Part shown: in pieces, positions 50,502 to 63,420 of the stretch | Numbering within the stretch: the stretch's first letter is position 1 | How the letters are laid out: the number at the start of each line of letters is the position of its first letter | Assembly (NCBI GenBank): GCA_036785705.1 | Contig: JAWUZG010000018.1 | Coordinates: forward strand, 6,545,501-6,609,500 | DNA length: 64,000 nt | DNA from: Acanthornis magna | Lineage: Eukaryota > Chordata > Aves > Passeriformes > Acanthizidae | Direction of reading: 5' to 3' | The notes under the pieces: model-generated | What the model saw: the letters and a program-made list of their open reading frames with translations, nothing else | Databases searched by the model: none | What the model was told of the DNA's origin: nothing | Program-made: the position numbers and the translations under genes

Positions 50502-53500
50502 GTATGCTCTTCTTTTTATCAATAAAATGACATACTACTTGAACTATTGATTTTTGTTTACTTGATGTCTGAATACAGATTTGTTTATAGTATTTATTAC
50601 TTTCTTGATGATAGGAAGTTGAAGAAGGGAATTCATGTTGAATGCAGGGCAGCTCATGTTAATATATAATTTTTTTCCCTTTTCCACACCTTCAATAAGA
50701 CACAGTCACATGGGACAATTTGAATGCTTTCCTAGTGACATGGAAAAGCAAAAGAGAAGGCCACAGACCTGAAAAGAGAAATTAGTTATTTGCTCATTTG
50801 AAACTGGCTAGGAAACAGCTAATATATTGCTCCATGACTAGGTCAAAGTTACTAACGATGCCTGAACAGTTTTGTATATCACATCATTCATGTACTTGAT
50901 CATTGTTCTCTCATTGTGTTTTCTGTTCTTGGCCTGTCTGGGTTCATTTGTGGCAGAGAGCTCTTTTTGGATGCCTTTTGGTTTCTGTTTTCCTTTATTT
51001 TAAAAATAATCATACTGCAAATCTTATGCTCATCTGAGTGTTGGAGCTCATTCTTACTTTGCCGTCTAGATCATGAGCATCTGACACATGACAGTTCTCT
51101 ACTTGCTGCAAAACGAATCTAGTAACTCCATCCTGTTCTGATTGATTTTTGTCTCTTTTTGCCTCACAAAGGCACTAATGTGAGGATATTTCCTGACTGA
51201 TTAATACTTTTAATTGACAGTTATTTCTCTTTTATTCAGAAAGAGAAGGTGCTGGTGGAAACTAGCTATGCAGGACAGTAACATCAGAACGATCAGCTAT
51301 TTAGGCTCAATTTCAGGATGGGAAATTTTGTTCCCTTATTGTCCTTCTCTTAAATAAACCATGAGGTGCATTTATTCTTTTGTCCACATCCATCTTTACA
51401 CTTTTCTTCTTTATACTCATCTGCCAATCAAATCCATTGCTGAACTGAGATGCTCTCTCTCTACCTAAACTTAAAATAACCCTGAGAGTTGTAAGAAGGT
51501 GAACCCACACGATCTGTGTTTTTTCAGTGTGTGTAGTTGTTTGCAAACTGCATGTAATTTGGTTTCACGGTACTCACAGTGTGCCAGAGAAGAGCTAATC
51601 ACATATAGGATGTATATGGATATGCAGTATATTGCTCCTAGTCCTGTCAGGCCATAGAATGAGCATGGATCTGTGCTGAGGCTTTCCACCTTAACAGAGT
51701 CCTGGAATCTGGACTGATGTAACCTCTTTATGTTGGGTGGAGGGTGTGAACTGTGAATCACCATTGCATTTACAAGGGAAAAGGAGCTCAGATACCCACT
51801 GAAGAGACTGTATTGATCTAAGGAGCTGCAATGCTGGATGTAGAACTAACTCACACAGTCTTGAAAAGTTGAGGGTTTAAGAGAGAAATTAAATGAAATT
51901 AAATTAATGTTATATACCAGAGGTGGCTCAATAGGTTTGTTTTTCTGTTTTTATTTGAAAGATATCGCCTGCTGGCTGCAGAGTGGGTGGATTCAGCTTC
52001 CTTCTGGAGCCTGATTCTTCAATCATTTGAAGAAGATCTAGCTATCTGCTGCAGCCTAAAGACAATATGGAAGGGGAGAGCATCTATGAGGTTGATTCTG
52101 GAGATGGACTGGGAGGTAGGGATGCCTATCACTTATTTTTGTTTTCGTCCCATGATGGCTGGTTACAGAAATCCCTTATGACAACGGACCTTGGAATTTA
52201 CAAAATGCGAATGTGATAAAGGTGTCTACAGTTCATTGATTGTATTTTGTCACTTTACAAGCAGTGAATAAAAATTTCTCAAAACAGCTGTGTATTAGAG
52301 GAAGTAGTACATATGGACAGTCCATGTTCTGAATGTTATTTAGAGTCTGAGATGTCCTAGAGATAATACAAACACTAAATACTTAAAATAAAAGTAAAGC
52401 CTTTTTTCTCTTTCTTTGTTTCTCCTTTTTCTGTGTCTCACACACTAACTGTATTGCACACACTGTTTCGTTTGTATTTTTTACCTGGACTACAGGAAAT
52501 TGAATGAAATGATACTGCCTCTGTGTTCTATACAAGAGACACATGTGTAGATGGACACTTTTCACTGATCTAAAATAAAGAGTCTTCATTCTTATTTAGC
52601 TACAAACTCTGCAAATTTCCTTTAGCAAATTAGCTTACGTAATTGCTGTGGTTTATAATTTTCATAGTGGGTTGAATAACTTCTCAGAGAGAGTAATATT
52701 ACATATTTCTACAGGGCTGCTGATTTTGTGTATAATGCAGGGGATCTTTAACAAGGTGTTTGGATAGGCCTGTCTGTTCTAAATTCCTGCTTTAACACAG
52801 TTTCTTCTGAGACTAACCAAGCAAAGATCTTTAGTTTACTGAACACCTTGAACTGCCTAGGTCAACTCACTGTCGAACTCAGAAATCTAAATACTATGGG
52901 AAAGAATGAGGCTCTACATTAAAAGGTTGTAATAACATAAGACTTGGTGTGCTGCACATCAGTTTAATGGTTTTGATGTTTTCCTGTAACTGAATTGTAA
53001 TCATGAAGATTATTTTTTGTCTGAGTGTTCTGTGCTTGTGCTAAGATGCCTTCTTTTGTGTTTTAATACTTCTGTGATGTTTCCTGGGCCCTAGATGTAT
53101 CAGAAGTATGGTTTAGTAGGAGGAGCAGTTTCCACAGTGTTACCACTGAATTTCCTTCACATGAATGAGTTGCTTCCAGACACTCCTGAGTTGGGCTAAC
53201 ATGCATTTAAATATTCCTAAACAGTTCTTCTTTTTTAAATAAATAAACTGGTGGTTCAAGTTAGTTTTAAAATTTCTGATGATACTATTAAATAATTATT
53301 TTGTCATAATAATAATTTCGTTGTAATAAATTGTAATGAGAACAATATAAGTATTTAGGCTCAAATGATCCCTTGTTGCCAGGCAAATGAAGGGTAACAG
53401 AATATCAGCATTTTCTTCGACATTCTGAGCATTTGTGTTGCCCTCTCTCAAAGTTTTGGAAACAGCTGGAGCCATTATGATGGTTACCCTTGAGCACTAG

Positions 53501-54036
53501 TTTAGACCTTACCATTATGTGCTTCAGTCACTGGATCTCTGCTGCATCCTTGCCATGGATTTCATGCCAATTTGAGCATGGAGGAATTGTTTCAGAGCTG
53601 AGGTCTGTGACAGTTTTGTATCCCAGTCCTCCTTGAGTTTGACCTTCTTTGTTATAGTAAGTTACTGCCCTTGATTCACATTTTTCTAACTTATATAGGC
53701 AAGAGTGAGTATGTACATTTAAGTATGCAGAATGAGTGACCATTTTTCTGGCTTGGCCTCTGTGTTCTTTGGAGTCTGACTTAAGATGGTAAACTCTTCA
53801 GAGAAAATTTGCAGTTTTGGGGAACAGCATAGACTGTCATTGTCGTAAGTTGAATAGAATTACTGGCATGAGAACAAAATCTGATCTTGTATGTGCCAGG
53901 GCCATACTTCCAGGAGCATGTCAGTATTTCCAGTATACATTTCTGTATAGTTTTTTTTTTTGGACAAAGTGTCCTTGCACGAGTAATAGTAACCACAGAG
54001 TACCATTTCATACTTTTTCAGAAAGCTATTTTGATT

Positions 54037-54061
54037 TAAAAAATAAATAAAATAAAATAAA
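54037..54061. repeat. AAATA-rich low-complexity run
   Basis: AAAAAATAAATAAAATAAAATAAAG: repeated AAATA-type units. Several AATAAA hexamers result, but nothing upstream suggests a transcript end. Confidence 0.8.
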
Positions 54062-55336
54062 GTCCCGTTCTGAAAGTATGAGAAATGGGTAAGAGTGACC
54101 ACTCTCTGATGATCAGTCCCTCAAGCATTCTTATCTGATGAGCAAGGGGAGTGTTGGAAACTCACATTTTAAAATCAAGGGCAACTAAAACTTTGAATGT
54201 AGCTCTGCTGCGTTTCTTGGACTCTCTGTGTCCTGATTTTCCTTATTTCTACTTTTGACATCTGCTGTTTGTGGAGCCAAATTAGCCATTTTTGCACTGT
54301 TTTATGAAGAAAAATGGCATGTATGCTTTCTGAGATAGTGTTTAACAAAGCCTGTATTCATCCTGTATATATATTATAAATGCAGACATCTTGAGATATG
54401 TACAGATCAAGCACAGATGTATGGTTAAAATTAGGCTGATTTCATGTCTGAATTATGATACATCTGAGATCTGAGACAAAATAGAAACATGCCCATTTTC
54501 AACATGTACAGAACATATCAAACAATTTACCTGTATGATGAAATCACCTCCCAAACCCGAAGTATATTTTGTTGATTCAAGGTCTCTGATTTAGGAGTTT
54601 CTTGGGAACATAAATTTCCTGTAAGACTGCGTGAGTTTGGGGGTCAAAAGACTCAACATTTTTTCCCATTGTCAGATACAGAAAACATATGAACAAATAT
54701 AATACCCCACAGTTTATTATTTCCTGAATAGAAAACAAGGCCAAAATTTTCAGGAACCCAAAGTAAGGCTCTTCCCCTCATTTTAATTACAAAAAATTGT
54801 ACATGGATTTTCATAGATATGTGTGGCTTGTAACACTCCTTAATGCCAGTAAAAGCTCAAAAATTATGCTTCTAGACCAAGTAAATCAATTTGATACTGT
54901 GGAGTTATGGACTTAACTCTGACTTGGTTTGTAGATTAGCCCTAATATTAAAAGCAGTTTAGGTAGCTGTGCTGTGGGCATCGTATCTTGTCTTCTTCAC
55001 TTGATAATACTTCCTAGGAGGTTCTGAATACCTTTTGGATGATGCACAAAGAGGAACAGATCTGACATTTGCCCTGGCCTGCAAAGCCAAACTTGGTGAG
55101 TGTCCTTACAATGGAGGCAAATAGAGTCTCCTGAGTAAAACCACCCTAAATATGGTTGAAGAAGAGACAGGGCTGTGATTCTTCACTGTGCAATGCAGTA
55201 AACAAATACCTATTAGACTGACCTAGAACAGATGGGTGCCTCTACTTCAAAGCAAAGCCTTCATAGCTTAAGTTGCTGAAGAAATTTCAAGTTGCTGAGA
55301 AGAAATTTATGCTTTTCCCCAAATGCAAGGACTCCA

Positions 55337-56331
55337 TGGTGGGGTGACCTTGGCTGGCTGCCCAGCGAGCTGCTCTCTCACTTCCCCTCTTCAGCAGCAC
55401 AGGGGAACAAAGTAAGATGAAAGGAAAAGGAGAGGACATCACTCAGCGATTACTGTCACAGGCAGAACAGACTAGACTAGAGAAAGATTGATTTATTGCT
55501 AATTAAAAATATAGAAAGTTAGTGACAAAAAAAAAAAAAATCAAACCTGAAACCACCTTCCTCTCACCCCCTTCTTTTCCCAGACTCAACTTCACTCTTT
55601 CCTTTCTAACTTTTCTGGCACCTCCTGCCCCTCCTGAACAGAGCAGGGGGAATGAGTTACTCTCAATCTATAATATTTTATCTCTGGTGCTCCTTCTCCT
55701 CATGATCTTCTCATGCTCCAGCATGAGGTCCCACTCAAGGAATACAGTCATTCGTGGATTTTTCCAACACGGGTCCTTCTCCATGGCTTCAGTATGAATC
55801 CTTTCCATGGGGTACAGTCCATCAGGAATGTGCTGCTCCTACAGGCTCCAGTCCTTGCCTGAAGTCCTGCTTGTGTGGGCTTCCTGCAGGAGCCTGCTCC
55901 AGCCTGGGCTCTCCCTGGGCTGCAGTTTCCTTCAGGGCACCTCCTCATGCTCTGGTCTGGTGTTCTCCATGTGCTGCAGGGTGGATATTTGCTCTGCTGT
56001 TGGTCCTCCATCGGCTGCAGGAGGACAACCTGCATTGCCGTGGACTTCTCTATTGGCTGCAATGGAAGTTCTGCTCTGGTGCCTGCAGAACCTTTGCCCC
56101 TTCCTTCTTCACTGACCTTGGCATCTGCAGGGCTGGTTCTCTCATGTTTTCTCATTTCTCTCTCACAGCTGCTGAGCAGGTTTTTACGCTTTCCTAAAAT
56201 GTTATCACAGAGGTGCCCCCAGCATCGCTCATGGGCTCAGCTTGGGCTGGCAGTGGGTCTGTCCAGCATGAGGCAGCTTCTGGTCTCTTCTCACAGAGCC
56301 CTCCCCCTGCCAAAACCTTGCTCTGAACACA
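55337..56331 (-). mobile_element. Solo LTR, about 1 kb, of an endogenous retrovirus
   Basis: The plus strand starts TGGTGGGGTGACCTTGGCTGG and ends ACCTTGCTCTGAACACA, so it is TG…CA bounded. On the minus strand AATAAA (55,492-55,497 on +) is followed by CTAGTCTGTTCTGCCTGTGACAGTAATCG…GTGATGTCCTCTCC, which matches the R/U5 end of a common avian LTR. The U3 part contains several imperfect copies of a ~50-nt motif (GCTCCAG…GGGCTC, CTCCATGG…CAGT), another trait of that LTR type. No internal viral genes or partner LTR are present. The GC-rich body creates open frames up to 156 codons (55,754-56,345) that are not genes. Flanks share only ACTC, so any target-site duplication is decayed. Confidence 0.82.
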
Positions 56332-59300
56332 TACTCTTGCAGTAATTCCAGACAATATGCTGCTTCAAATGTATTCCTTATAGATTTGATGCAATTCTTA
56401 GAGGATAGTGATATTAAATGACTACTTTGATATGTTCCTAAAAGTGATCGCTAAATTGGGCAATGGAGAGTTTTCTGTATTTAGAGATGTTTCTTTAGAA
56501 ACTTTTAATCCTTTTAGTTATGGAGTGATATGACTATTAATTAAAACCGAAGATCAAGCTCTATTATTGTTCTGCTTCCGTGCCTTGATTTTTCAACATT
56601 TAATCCTGTTTGTTTTGGCAAAGATTCTGCCATTGATCTGTACTGATGTATATGTAGAATCAATACCATGGCACAAGTTTTAATTTGCTCTCTGAACTAT
56701 ATTTTAACAAGAACCTGAAGATTCTCTGCTGCACAATATGTATTACAGGGAAGAGACTGGGGAGGGGTTAAGTAACTTCTGTGTTTCTGTTGCGTTGTTG
56801 ATATTACGCCAGATCTGATTTTGGCCTGGTGTTTTTACTTGTAGCTCTTGTTCAAGTAAAAAATCCTTCCTGCATGTTAGCAAGGCTGCAAGCCAGTTGC
56901 TATGGTATTCAGAATTCTTTTTTTATTTTTAACCAATCAGCTGGCTTTTGTAATGATTCAGCCCAGAATAAGAAATTGGTCACATAGGCTGGAGCTGTAT
57001 CAAAAGAGCAGGTATTTTTGGCTTGAAGAATCTGGAGAGGTTGGGAAAATGGCAGAATTTGAGTTTCAAGAAAATATCACAGCATGTTTATGGTATATAT
57101 TCTGATATGTAACTAAATGCTAGTAATGGTGGTAAATGGCACTAATTATTTTCCAGGATGATGGTAAAAATTAAATGACTGAACTAATTTCTCGATATTG
57201 TTTTATCATCCAAAGGTATCAGTAATTCCTAGATAAAAAATATTAGGTTTTTAAATTCTGTATCTATGTATGATTGGTTTTCACTGTGTTACTAAATGCT
57301 AGTATGTTTCTGACAGGGTGTTATTTGCTTGTAGACAATTACCAGACTGCTGCTTGTCTGTTCAATTTGAGTGTTGTTGTTTGGCTAATCAGAAAATTCT
57401 GGACAAGTGCTAGATAATCTATAACGATTTTGAAGTTCCAGTGATGCTGATGTAGCTGGCAGTGCTACAAGGATAAAAGAAAAATGAGATAGAGAGAGGT
57501 ATATTCTGATAGATGAACTATTTGGAAAAGGAGGGCAGACTTTTGCTGGTCTTCTGAAGGTTTTAAGCTTCTTGGCTTGAAGGCAAGGGAGTTCTCCTAC
57601 CCACCCAGTCTGCTGCTGTGTCAGCAGGACAAGTAAAAGACAGAGCTTGTTTTATACAAAGCAACTTACTGCTGAACTCATGCCTATATAAAAAATGAAA
57701 CTTTTAGATTTCAGTTCAGACATGACATTTGTAAAAGACAGTGCTACATACTAGGAGTCCATCAAGATGTAGACAGTACACCTGATAAGTGTGTGGAAAC
57801 ATATTTGAATATGGAAATAACTAGATAGAGAAAGGGTTTCCTCTAGGAATGGTTTTCATGCTTTGTACAATAGAGGGCCACAGTCCTTTCCCAGTGGGTA
57901 GCAGGATATTCTGAAGAAGCCTTTGCCTTTTCCTCCCAGAAGTGTCATGAGAGCTTTTATTTGCTGTCCCAGAGCCTTATGTGCTACCCCTTCTTTTACT
58001 GTGGGCAGGTAATAATGTCCCACTGTGGACTAAAATGTTGGCAGTGAACAATGACATCTCTGCTCTCCCTGAGCAAAGCCACCTCTTAGTTATCGGGGGT
58101 TTGACTCAGAATAGTAACTACGTGATGGAGTCTTGGAGAGGCTTTAAATGATGCTGGTAGAGACCATGAGCTTTTAGACACCCATAATAGCTCAATTTCA
58201 GTGTTTGAACTCCTCACTCTCAGTGGACTCCCAGGTAAAGCTTATTGTGAGGCCACCAGAATGGTAAAGCAGAATTGTAAAGCTGTGATGTTCAGGAAAC
58301 ACAGGTTCCTATGCATGTGGTACATGACTTTGAAAGAGATCAAGATGAATGTTTGCATCAGCTCAGCAAACAAGGAAAAATCCAACTTCCAAGATAGTAC
58401 CAAAAAACCCCAAAACAACACCAAAACAGACTGAAAACCAGCAGGGCTTAAACAAATCATGTCACAGCAAACTGAAAGGAAGAGTAAAACTCTTCTTTGC
58501 TTATAATAAGGAGTAAGTATTAATTTATTGCACTGGGATTCCTCTCTCCTAATAAGTAGAACATGGAATCTTCTCCATTGACTGTTTAGTTAAACAGGCT
58601 AAAGTCTTTTCAGGTAAATTATTCATTTTTCTTTATGTCAAATCTACGCTTTAAAAAATATTCACAGGATGATCCCCTACACTTTTCAGTGAAGTGAAAA
58701 CCCTAGAAAAGTCTGGATCAGGAAATATATTTTGAGTGCATGGGTTTGGGTGGTCAAATGTGGTGTTTCACATTTGTTTGTTGCCACTGGATGCAGGAGA
58801 ACGTAAAAGCCATACATCCAGAAGATGGTTTTTAAGCATGCCCTCTTTTTACAAATGTGATTTTAATGACAGAGTTCACTGATATTTTATCGTCTGATGT
58901 TTTCACTTGAGATTTTTATTGTTAAATGAGCTTTTTATTGTTTATTACTGGTTTTTAACTTACTTGAACGGACTGTATGCGAAGTTGGAAGATACATACA
59001 AATGACCAGCAGTCAGTATGGCATTATAGCATACTATGTAGCATTATAGTATATTAGCAGATACTTTTGCATTCTAATAAACATGGGATATTTTATATTG
59101 ATATTTTGGCTATAAATCAGTTTGTAAATACAGGAGGGAGAGCAAAAGCAAAGAATGAGAGCTTGTTTTTCTTAGACATAGCCTTTTGGTGGCATGCATT
59201 TAAAATGTATGGAGGGCACTTATGAAAAGTAAGGCTAATTTGTAACCATTTGGGGTATTCAAACACATCCTGAAGGTGATTATGCAATCAGAATGTTCAT

Positions 59301-60010
59301 AAGCATGCTACCAGTATTTCAGTGACAATTATTGTCCCTGGTCTGGATTTTCACTTGATATCAGGGATAGAGTGACTTTATTATGGGATGATGTTTTGAA
59401 ATGTAAATGTGGAAAACCTCAACAAACGGCTTCTAGAAAAATAATAGAAATATGACATGTCAGAGTTCTTGTATAATTGTTTGCTACAAATAAATGCTTA
59501 GATGATTTCTTCCAGAGGTGGCATAGATGATCTAGAAATAAATTAATTTGTTATTCGTTCAAGAAAAATTGATTATATAATTTAAAAAGTGTTGAGCATC
59601 TAAAATTTTTAAGCCGGAACGCGGACAAGAATATGCAAACTCTTGAAAGCAATTTCTGTGGTGGCCTTTGCATTTTAATACTTTTTCAAGAATGTTTATG
59701 CAAGATATTAATTTTGGTTGGTTTTCGGGTCACCCCTAAAGTACATGTATATTCCTATATGAGTTCACTTAGAAATTGCCCTTGGCTAATAATTCCTCAT
59801 GTCCACTTGCCACCCAGCTTGCAAGGCAAGTAATAAAAAGTGGGATTTCATTTAGAAAAGCTCTGCCTTTGTAAGGGAAGTGCAATGTGAGAGATGGGAA
59901 GTGTACTTAGATTTGGTAATATAAAGAATACTGTGAGCCCTGACTGGTTGTTCAAAGACATGGCTTGCTCCGTGCTGCTTTGCCAAACATTCACGTGTTG
60001 TGGACACAGA

Positions 60011-60098
60011 CTTTACTGCTTATACTGAATAAGAGTATATATATTGAGAGTATATATATATATATATACTGAGAGTTCTTTACTGCTTATACTGAATA
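60011..60098. repeat. 21-bp direct repeat flanking a TA microsatellite
   Basis: CTTTACTGCTTATACTGAAT plus A occurs at 60,011-60,031 and again at 60,078-60,098. A TA run (60,051-60,069) lies between them, along with a secondary repeat (TATATTGAGAG / TATACTGAGAG). Confidence 0.9.
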
Positions 60099-63000
60099 TG
60101 CAAGGAGTGATAGACACCAGTGCTTTGCTGGTGAAAGTATTGCACCTCCACTGATTGTGGAAGTTATGTATTAGAGATGTGATGTCTACATACGCAGACA
60201 ACTTGCCTCATTTCCACCAAAAGAATGCTGTGGGCTTGGTTCAGATTCACTGCTTATTAAAGGTACTGCTTTTAATAGTGCAAATGTAAGTAGAAAAGTC
60301 TCATGAGAGAGTGTGGGGCATGCAAATACACACCTGAGTAACTAACTTGAATGGATTGCTGCTGTCTGGGCTAGAGTCACATAATGACAAATGCCTTAAT
60401 AAAAAGAACTGCTTTGATACAGCACTTCATCTTTCTGAATTTCAAAGCTCTGCAAATTTAAATATAAGCATGTGTAAATAAGCATTGAAATCATCCTGGA
60501 ATGTATAATAGATATTCTTTTTTTCCTGCTCAGTGCTTGCATGTATTTCCTTTCTGATGTAACTCCTAGAAAAGAAAGGCTTTTGAAAAATGAAAGATGC
60601 AAATTAAAATGGAGAAGACATTTCTTCATGGGTCCATAAGGTTTTTCTCTTTGATGTTATGCAGACCTGGAATGAGGCTGATACTTTGGACTGCTTTGGT
60701 TTGAATACCAATATTAATATAAAATCCAGTTCCTTAATTTCCTCTCCTTACATTCAGATGATGGGAATACAGTTTATTTATATGAAATAGAGCATTTTAT
60801 TTATGTGCTTGTGTGATTTTTTTTCTTTATCACTTTTTTCTTTCTCATTAGGAAGATCCTACCTTTAAAAGGGAAAGAGCACCTGTTCTCTAGATCCTGT
60901 AGAGTGATTTTGTGGGCTCCATTTTAAATTTTATTGACTGAAGCAGCTAATGCTTCTTCAAAATGCTTCAACAGGCATTCTGTTGAACCATTGTTGATGG
61001 AGGGTAAATCAATTAATCTGAGTTGAATCCCTTCAGCAGCTATACAATGGGTTTTATATTGAGGAATTTTCAAGGTACTTAATTATTTCAGTGATTTAGA
61101 TTAGGGCTGGTAATTCTAAAGTTAGTTTCTGCTTCTTTGGGGTTATGAGTATGAGAGAGGAAACTCACTTGAGTCTCGGCTGATTTCACTGATGTAAGTG
61201 AATATCTGGAGATGGAAAGATCTGGGCTGCAGCTTGTAACTCATGTTTGTAAGCCTGGGAGTGTCCACTGAGGAATTATTTTTCTATTATTGAAAGTGAT
61301 TGGGAGAACAAGGTGCTTGCTTGCTTACAGGGTCAGCAGTTTTGCTCCTGCTTGAAAAATTATCCTTAGATGAGGAAAATTTTCACCATTTTTGTCTTGA
61401 ATTTCTTTGTTTTTTAGGGAAAACTATAAGGAAGCTTGTGCGCAAGGCGACTCTGGTGGCATCTAGAATCCTCAGATTTCCTTGACTGAATCCATCTGGG
61501 TTTAGCCCTAAATATAGTAGACAAGCTGCACTGCTTGCACTGATAAATTATATCTTCCAAATGATAGACCAAGGTACAGTCATGTATACTAACCATTTTT
61601 GATGTCATTTGACTCTTGATTCTGTTGCTTTTTGGGTAGTTGTGACAGTACAATTTGTCCCCATTCTTGTGGACTACCTTTTCACCAGTGCTCTCAAAAA
61701 AAATTAATTAAAAGAGACTTCTGGCCTGACTCTGGCATTTGATGTTGACAGCTCCTTACAAGTCTGCAGCTTGGTGGGAAACAGCCTCTCCTGAGAGTCA
61801 CAAACTTGCCTTCAGTGGCAGACTATGGGATTGTTGGCAACGCAACTTTATTTGGTTTTACTACCCATGGAAAAGAAAAAAAAAGTGAAAAATCAGAACT
61901 CCACCTCTTTGACATGTATTATCATTTTACTTTGTATGCTCAGCAATCATAAAATGAATAGAGACTATGTTCTAACAAAGCATAGATTTTTTCTATAAAA
62001 TAACAGCTGTATTATCCAAAGGAAAAAAATACATCAAAAATTCTAAGTAATAGTTAGTAATTAGGTTTCTATATCTGCTCTGGTATCTCAGCTAGCTGTT
62101 GGAATAAGCAAGCAATCTCAGTGCCAACTGGCTGCTTTCAGAGGTCAGAACTTCTCTTTGCTTTTTTGGTTTAGATGGGAAAATATTCTCTCTCCTGCTT
62201 GTGTCTTTCCTGAACTGCAGGGACATAACTTTCATAATATAGAATGTTACCAATTTAAAGATGCTTTTGGAGTGGTACTGTTAGTTCACATTTTAAGACT
62301 TTGGTATCCAGGAGAGTATATTACTCTACTTGGATTGTTGATAACGTCTAAAAATTAAGACTGATTAAGTGGGGCTTTTAAAGTGTCTTATCTGAGCAGG
62401 ACATTGGTTGAATATCAATCTGATTGCACAGACTATTACAATTTTGATTTTTAAATAGCTTAGATATTGAGTTGGGAGACTTCAGAGCTGTCTTTTCTTT
62501 TGCCCAAAGACAGGGGGAATGCTTTCTGTGTGTATCTTCTTGGTACCTTCGTGGCACTTGTTGGGCTGCAGCTGTTCGCTGCCTCCACCTTCAAATGCCG
62601 AGATTTATCCTTAATTTGCTGCTGTGCCCAGAGAACAAATTCTTCTAGTGGCTTCTTCCTAGTGCCCTGAGTACTTGAGAGAAAATCTGGGTTCTCCAGT
62701 GAGCAGTTGCTCAGGTTGGCTGATGGATTTGGCCCCCTGCAAATGTCCATGTCTTGGTGAGGGAGATCGCACACCAGCCACAGACGAAACCATCAGCTGA
62801 CCACAATGAAAGGTCACACTCAATTTGTGAGTTACATATGTCTTGGAATTTGCTGCATAACATCTGTTTTCTGCTGTCTGGCAAAAGAATATTAGATTCA
62901 AAGAATGGGTGCCACTGGTGTTCAGCCTTGTCAAATTGGTCTACAGATGATTTTTCTGTTGACTAATTTTTTTGAAAATGTATATACTTGCTGAGAGGTT

Positions 63001-63323
63001 AATGAAATGTTTCAATAGTTTTCCTGCTTAATTTGTACAATACAGGCAATAATTGAAGAATATGTCTGTCTTTTCAACTGACAGCAACAGGTCACACCTT
63101 TGGCACACAGATAATTGGTAAATTTTCTGTGCGTATCATTAGTGGAACAGGAAGATGAGTAGATTGTTTTTTGCTGAGTTTTGATGCAGTCTATGATTTG
63201 CAACTGGCTGTAGTGGTCTGTGTCAAATGCTTCCTTATCTTGTCCACTGCCAGGTTTTTGTGATAAGTCTTTGTATTTATTTTATATCTATGTACTCAAC
63301 ATCTGGGCAGGTCAAAGCATTTG

Positions 63324-63420
63324 AATCATAGAGTCACATAATGGTTTGGGTTGGAAGGGACCCTGGAGATGATCTAGTTCCAACCCTCTTGCCATCGGCA
63401 GGGACACCTTCCATTAGAAT
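63324..63420 (-). mobile_element. CR1 LINE 3' terminal fragment
   Basis: AATCATAGAGTCACATAATGGTTTGGGTTGGAAGGGACCCTGGAGATGATCTAGTTCCAACCC…GGGACACCTTCCATTAGA is the reverse complement of the CR1 3' end. It is about 97 nt long, strongly truncated and noncoding. Confidence 0.93.

Larger units (their letters stand above)
40526..55336 (+). other. PPP2R2C: PPP2R2C intron 1, between the two LTRs
   Basis: About 15 kb of intron. It contains an A14 tract at 40,726-40,739, a CT microsatellite (42,448-42,470), a tandem repeat with hairpin (45,530-45,620), a CR1 (47,290-47,733) and an AAATA run (54,037-54,061). Exon-like stretches at 41,021-41,251, 48,517-48,670, 50,367-50,501 and 51,983-52,116 are described under findings or rejections. 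The 164-codon frame at 43,044-43,538 (-) is unassigned. Confidence 0.6.

Noticed and set aside
51983..52116. Exon-like segment bounded by CTGCAG and GAG|GTAGGG
   Set aside because: Phase does not fit PPP2R2C, joining to 50,367-50,501 gives an early stop, and the frame has no recognisable domain.
55754..56345. Overlapping open frames of 102-156 codons on both strands
   Set aside because: They lie wholly inside the solo LTR and follow its internal subrepeats; no viral or host domain is visible.
62460..62774. 104-codon minus frame with a protein-like middle (LEEFVLWAQQQIKDKSRH)
   Set aside because: No homologue recognised and no supporting promoter, splice or poly(A) pattern; length is within chance for 64 kb.
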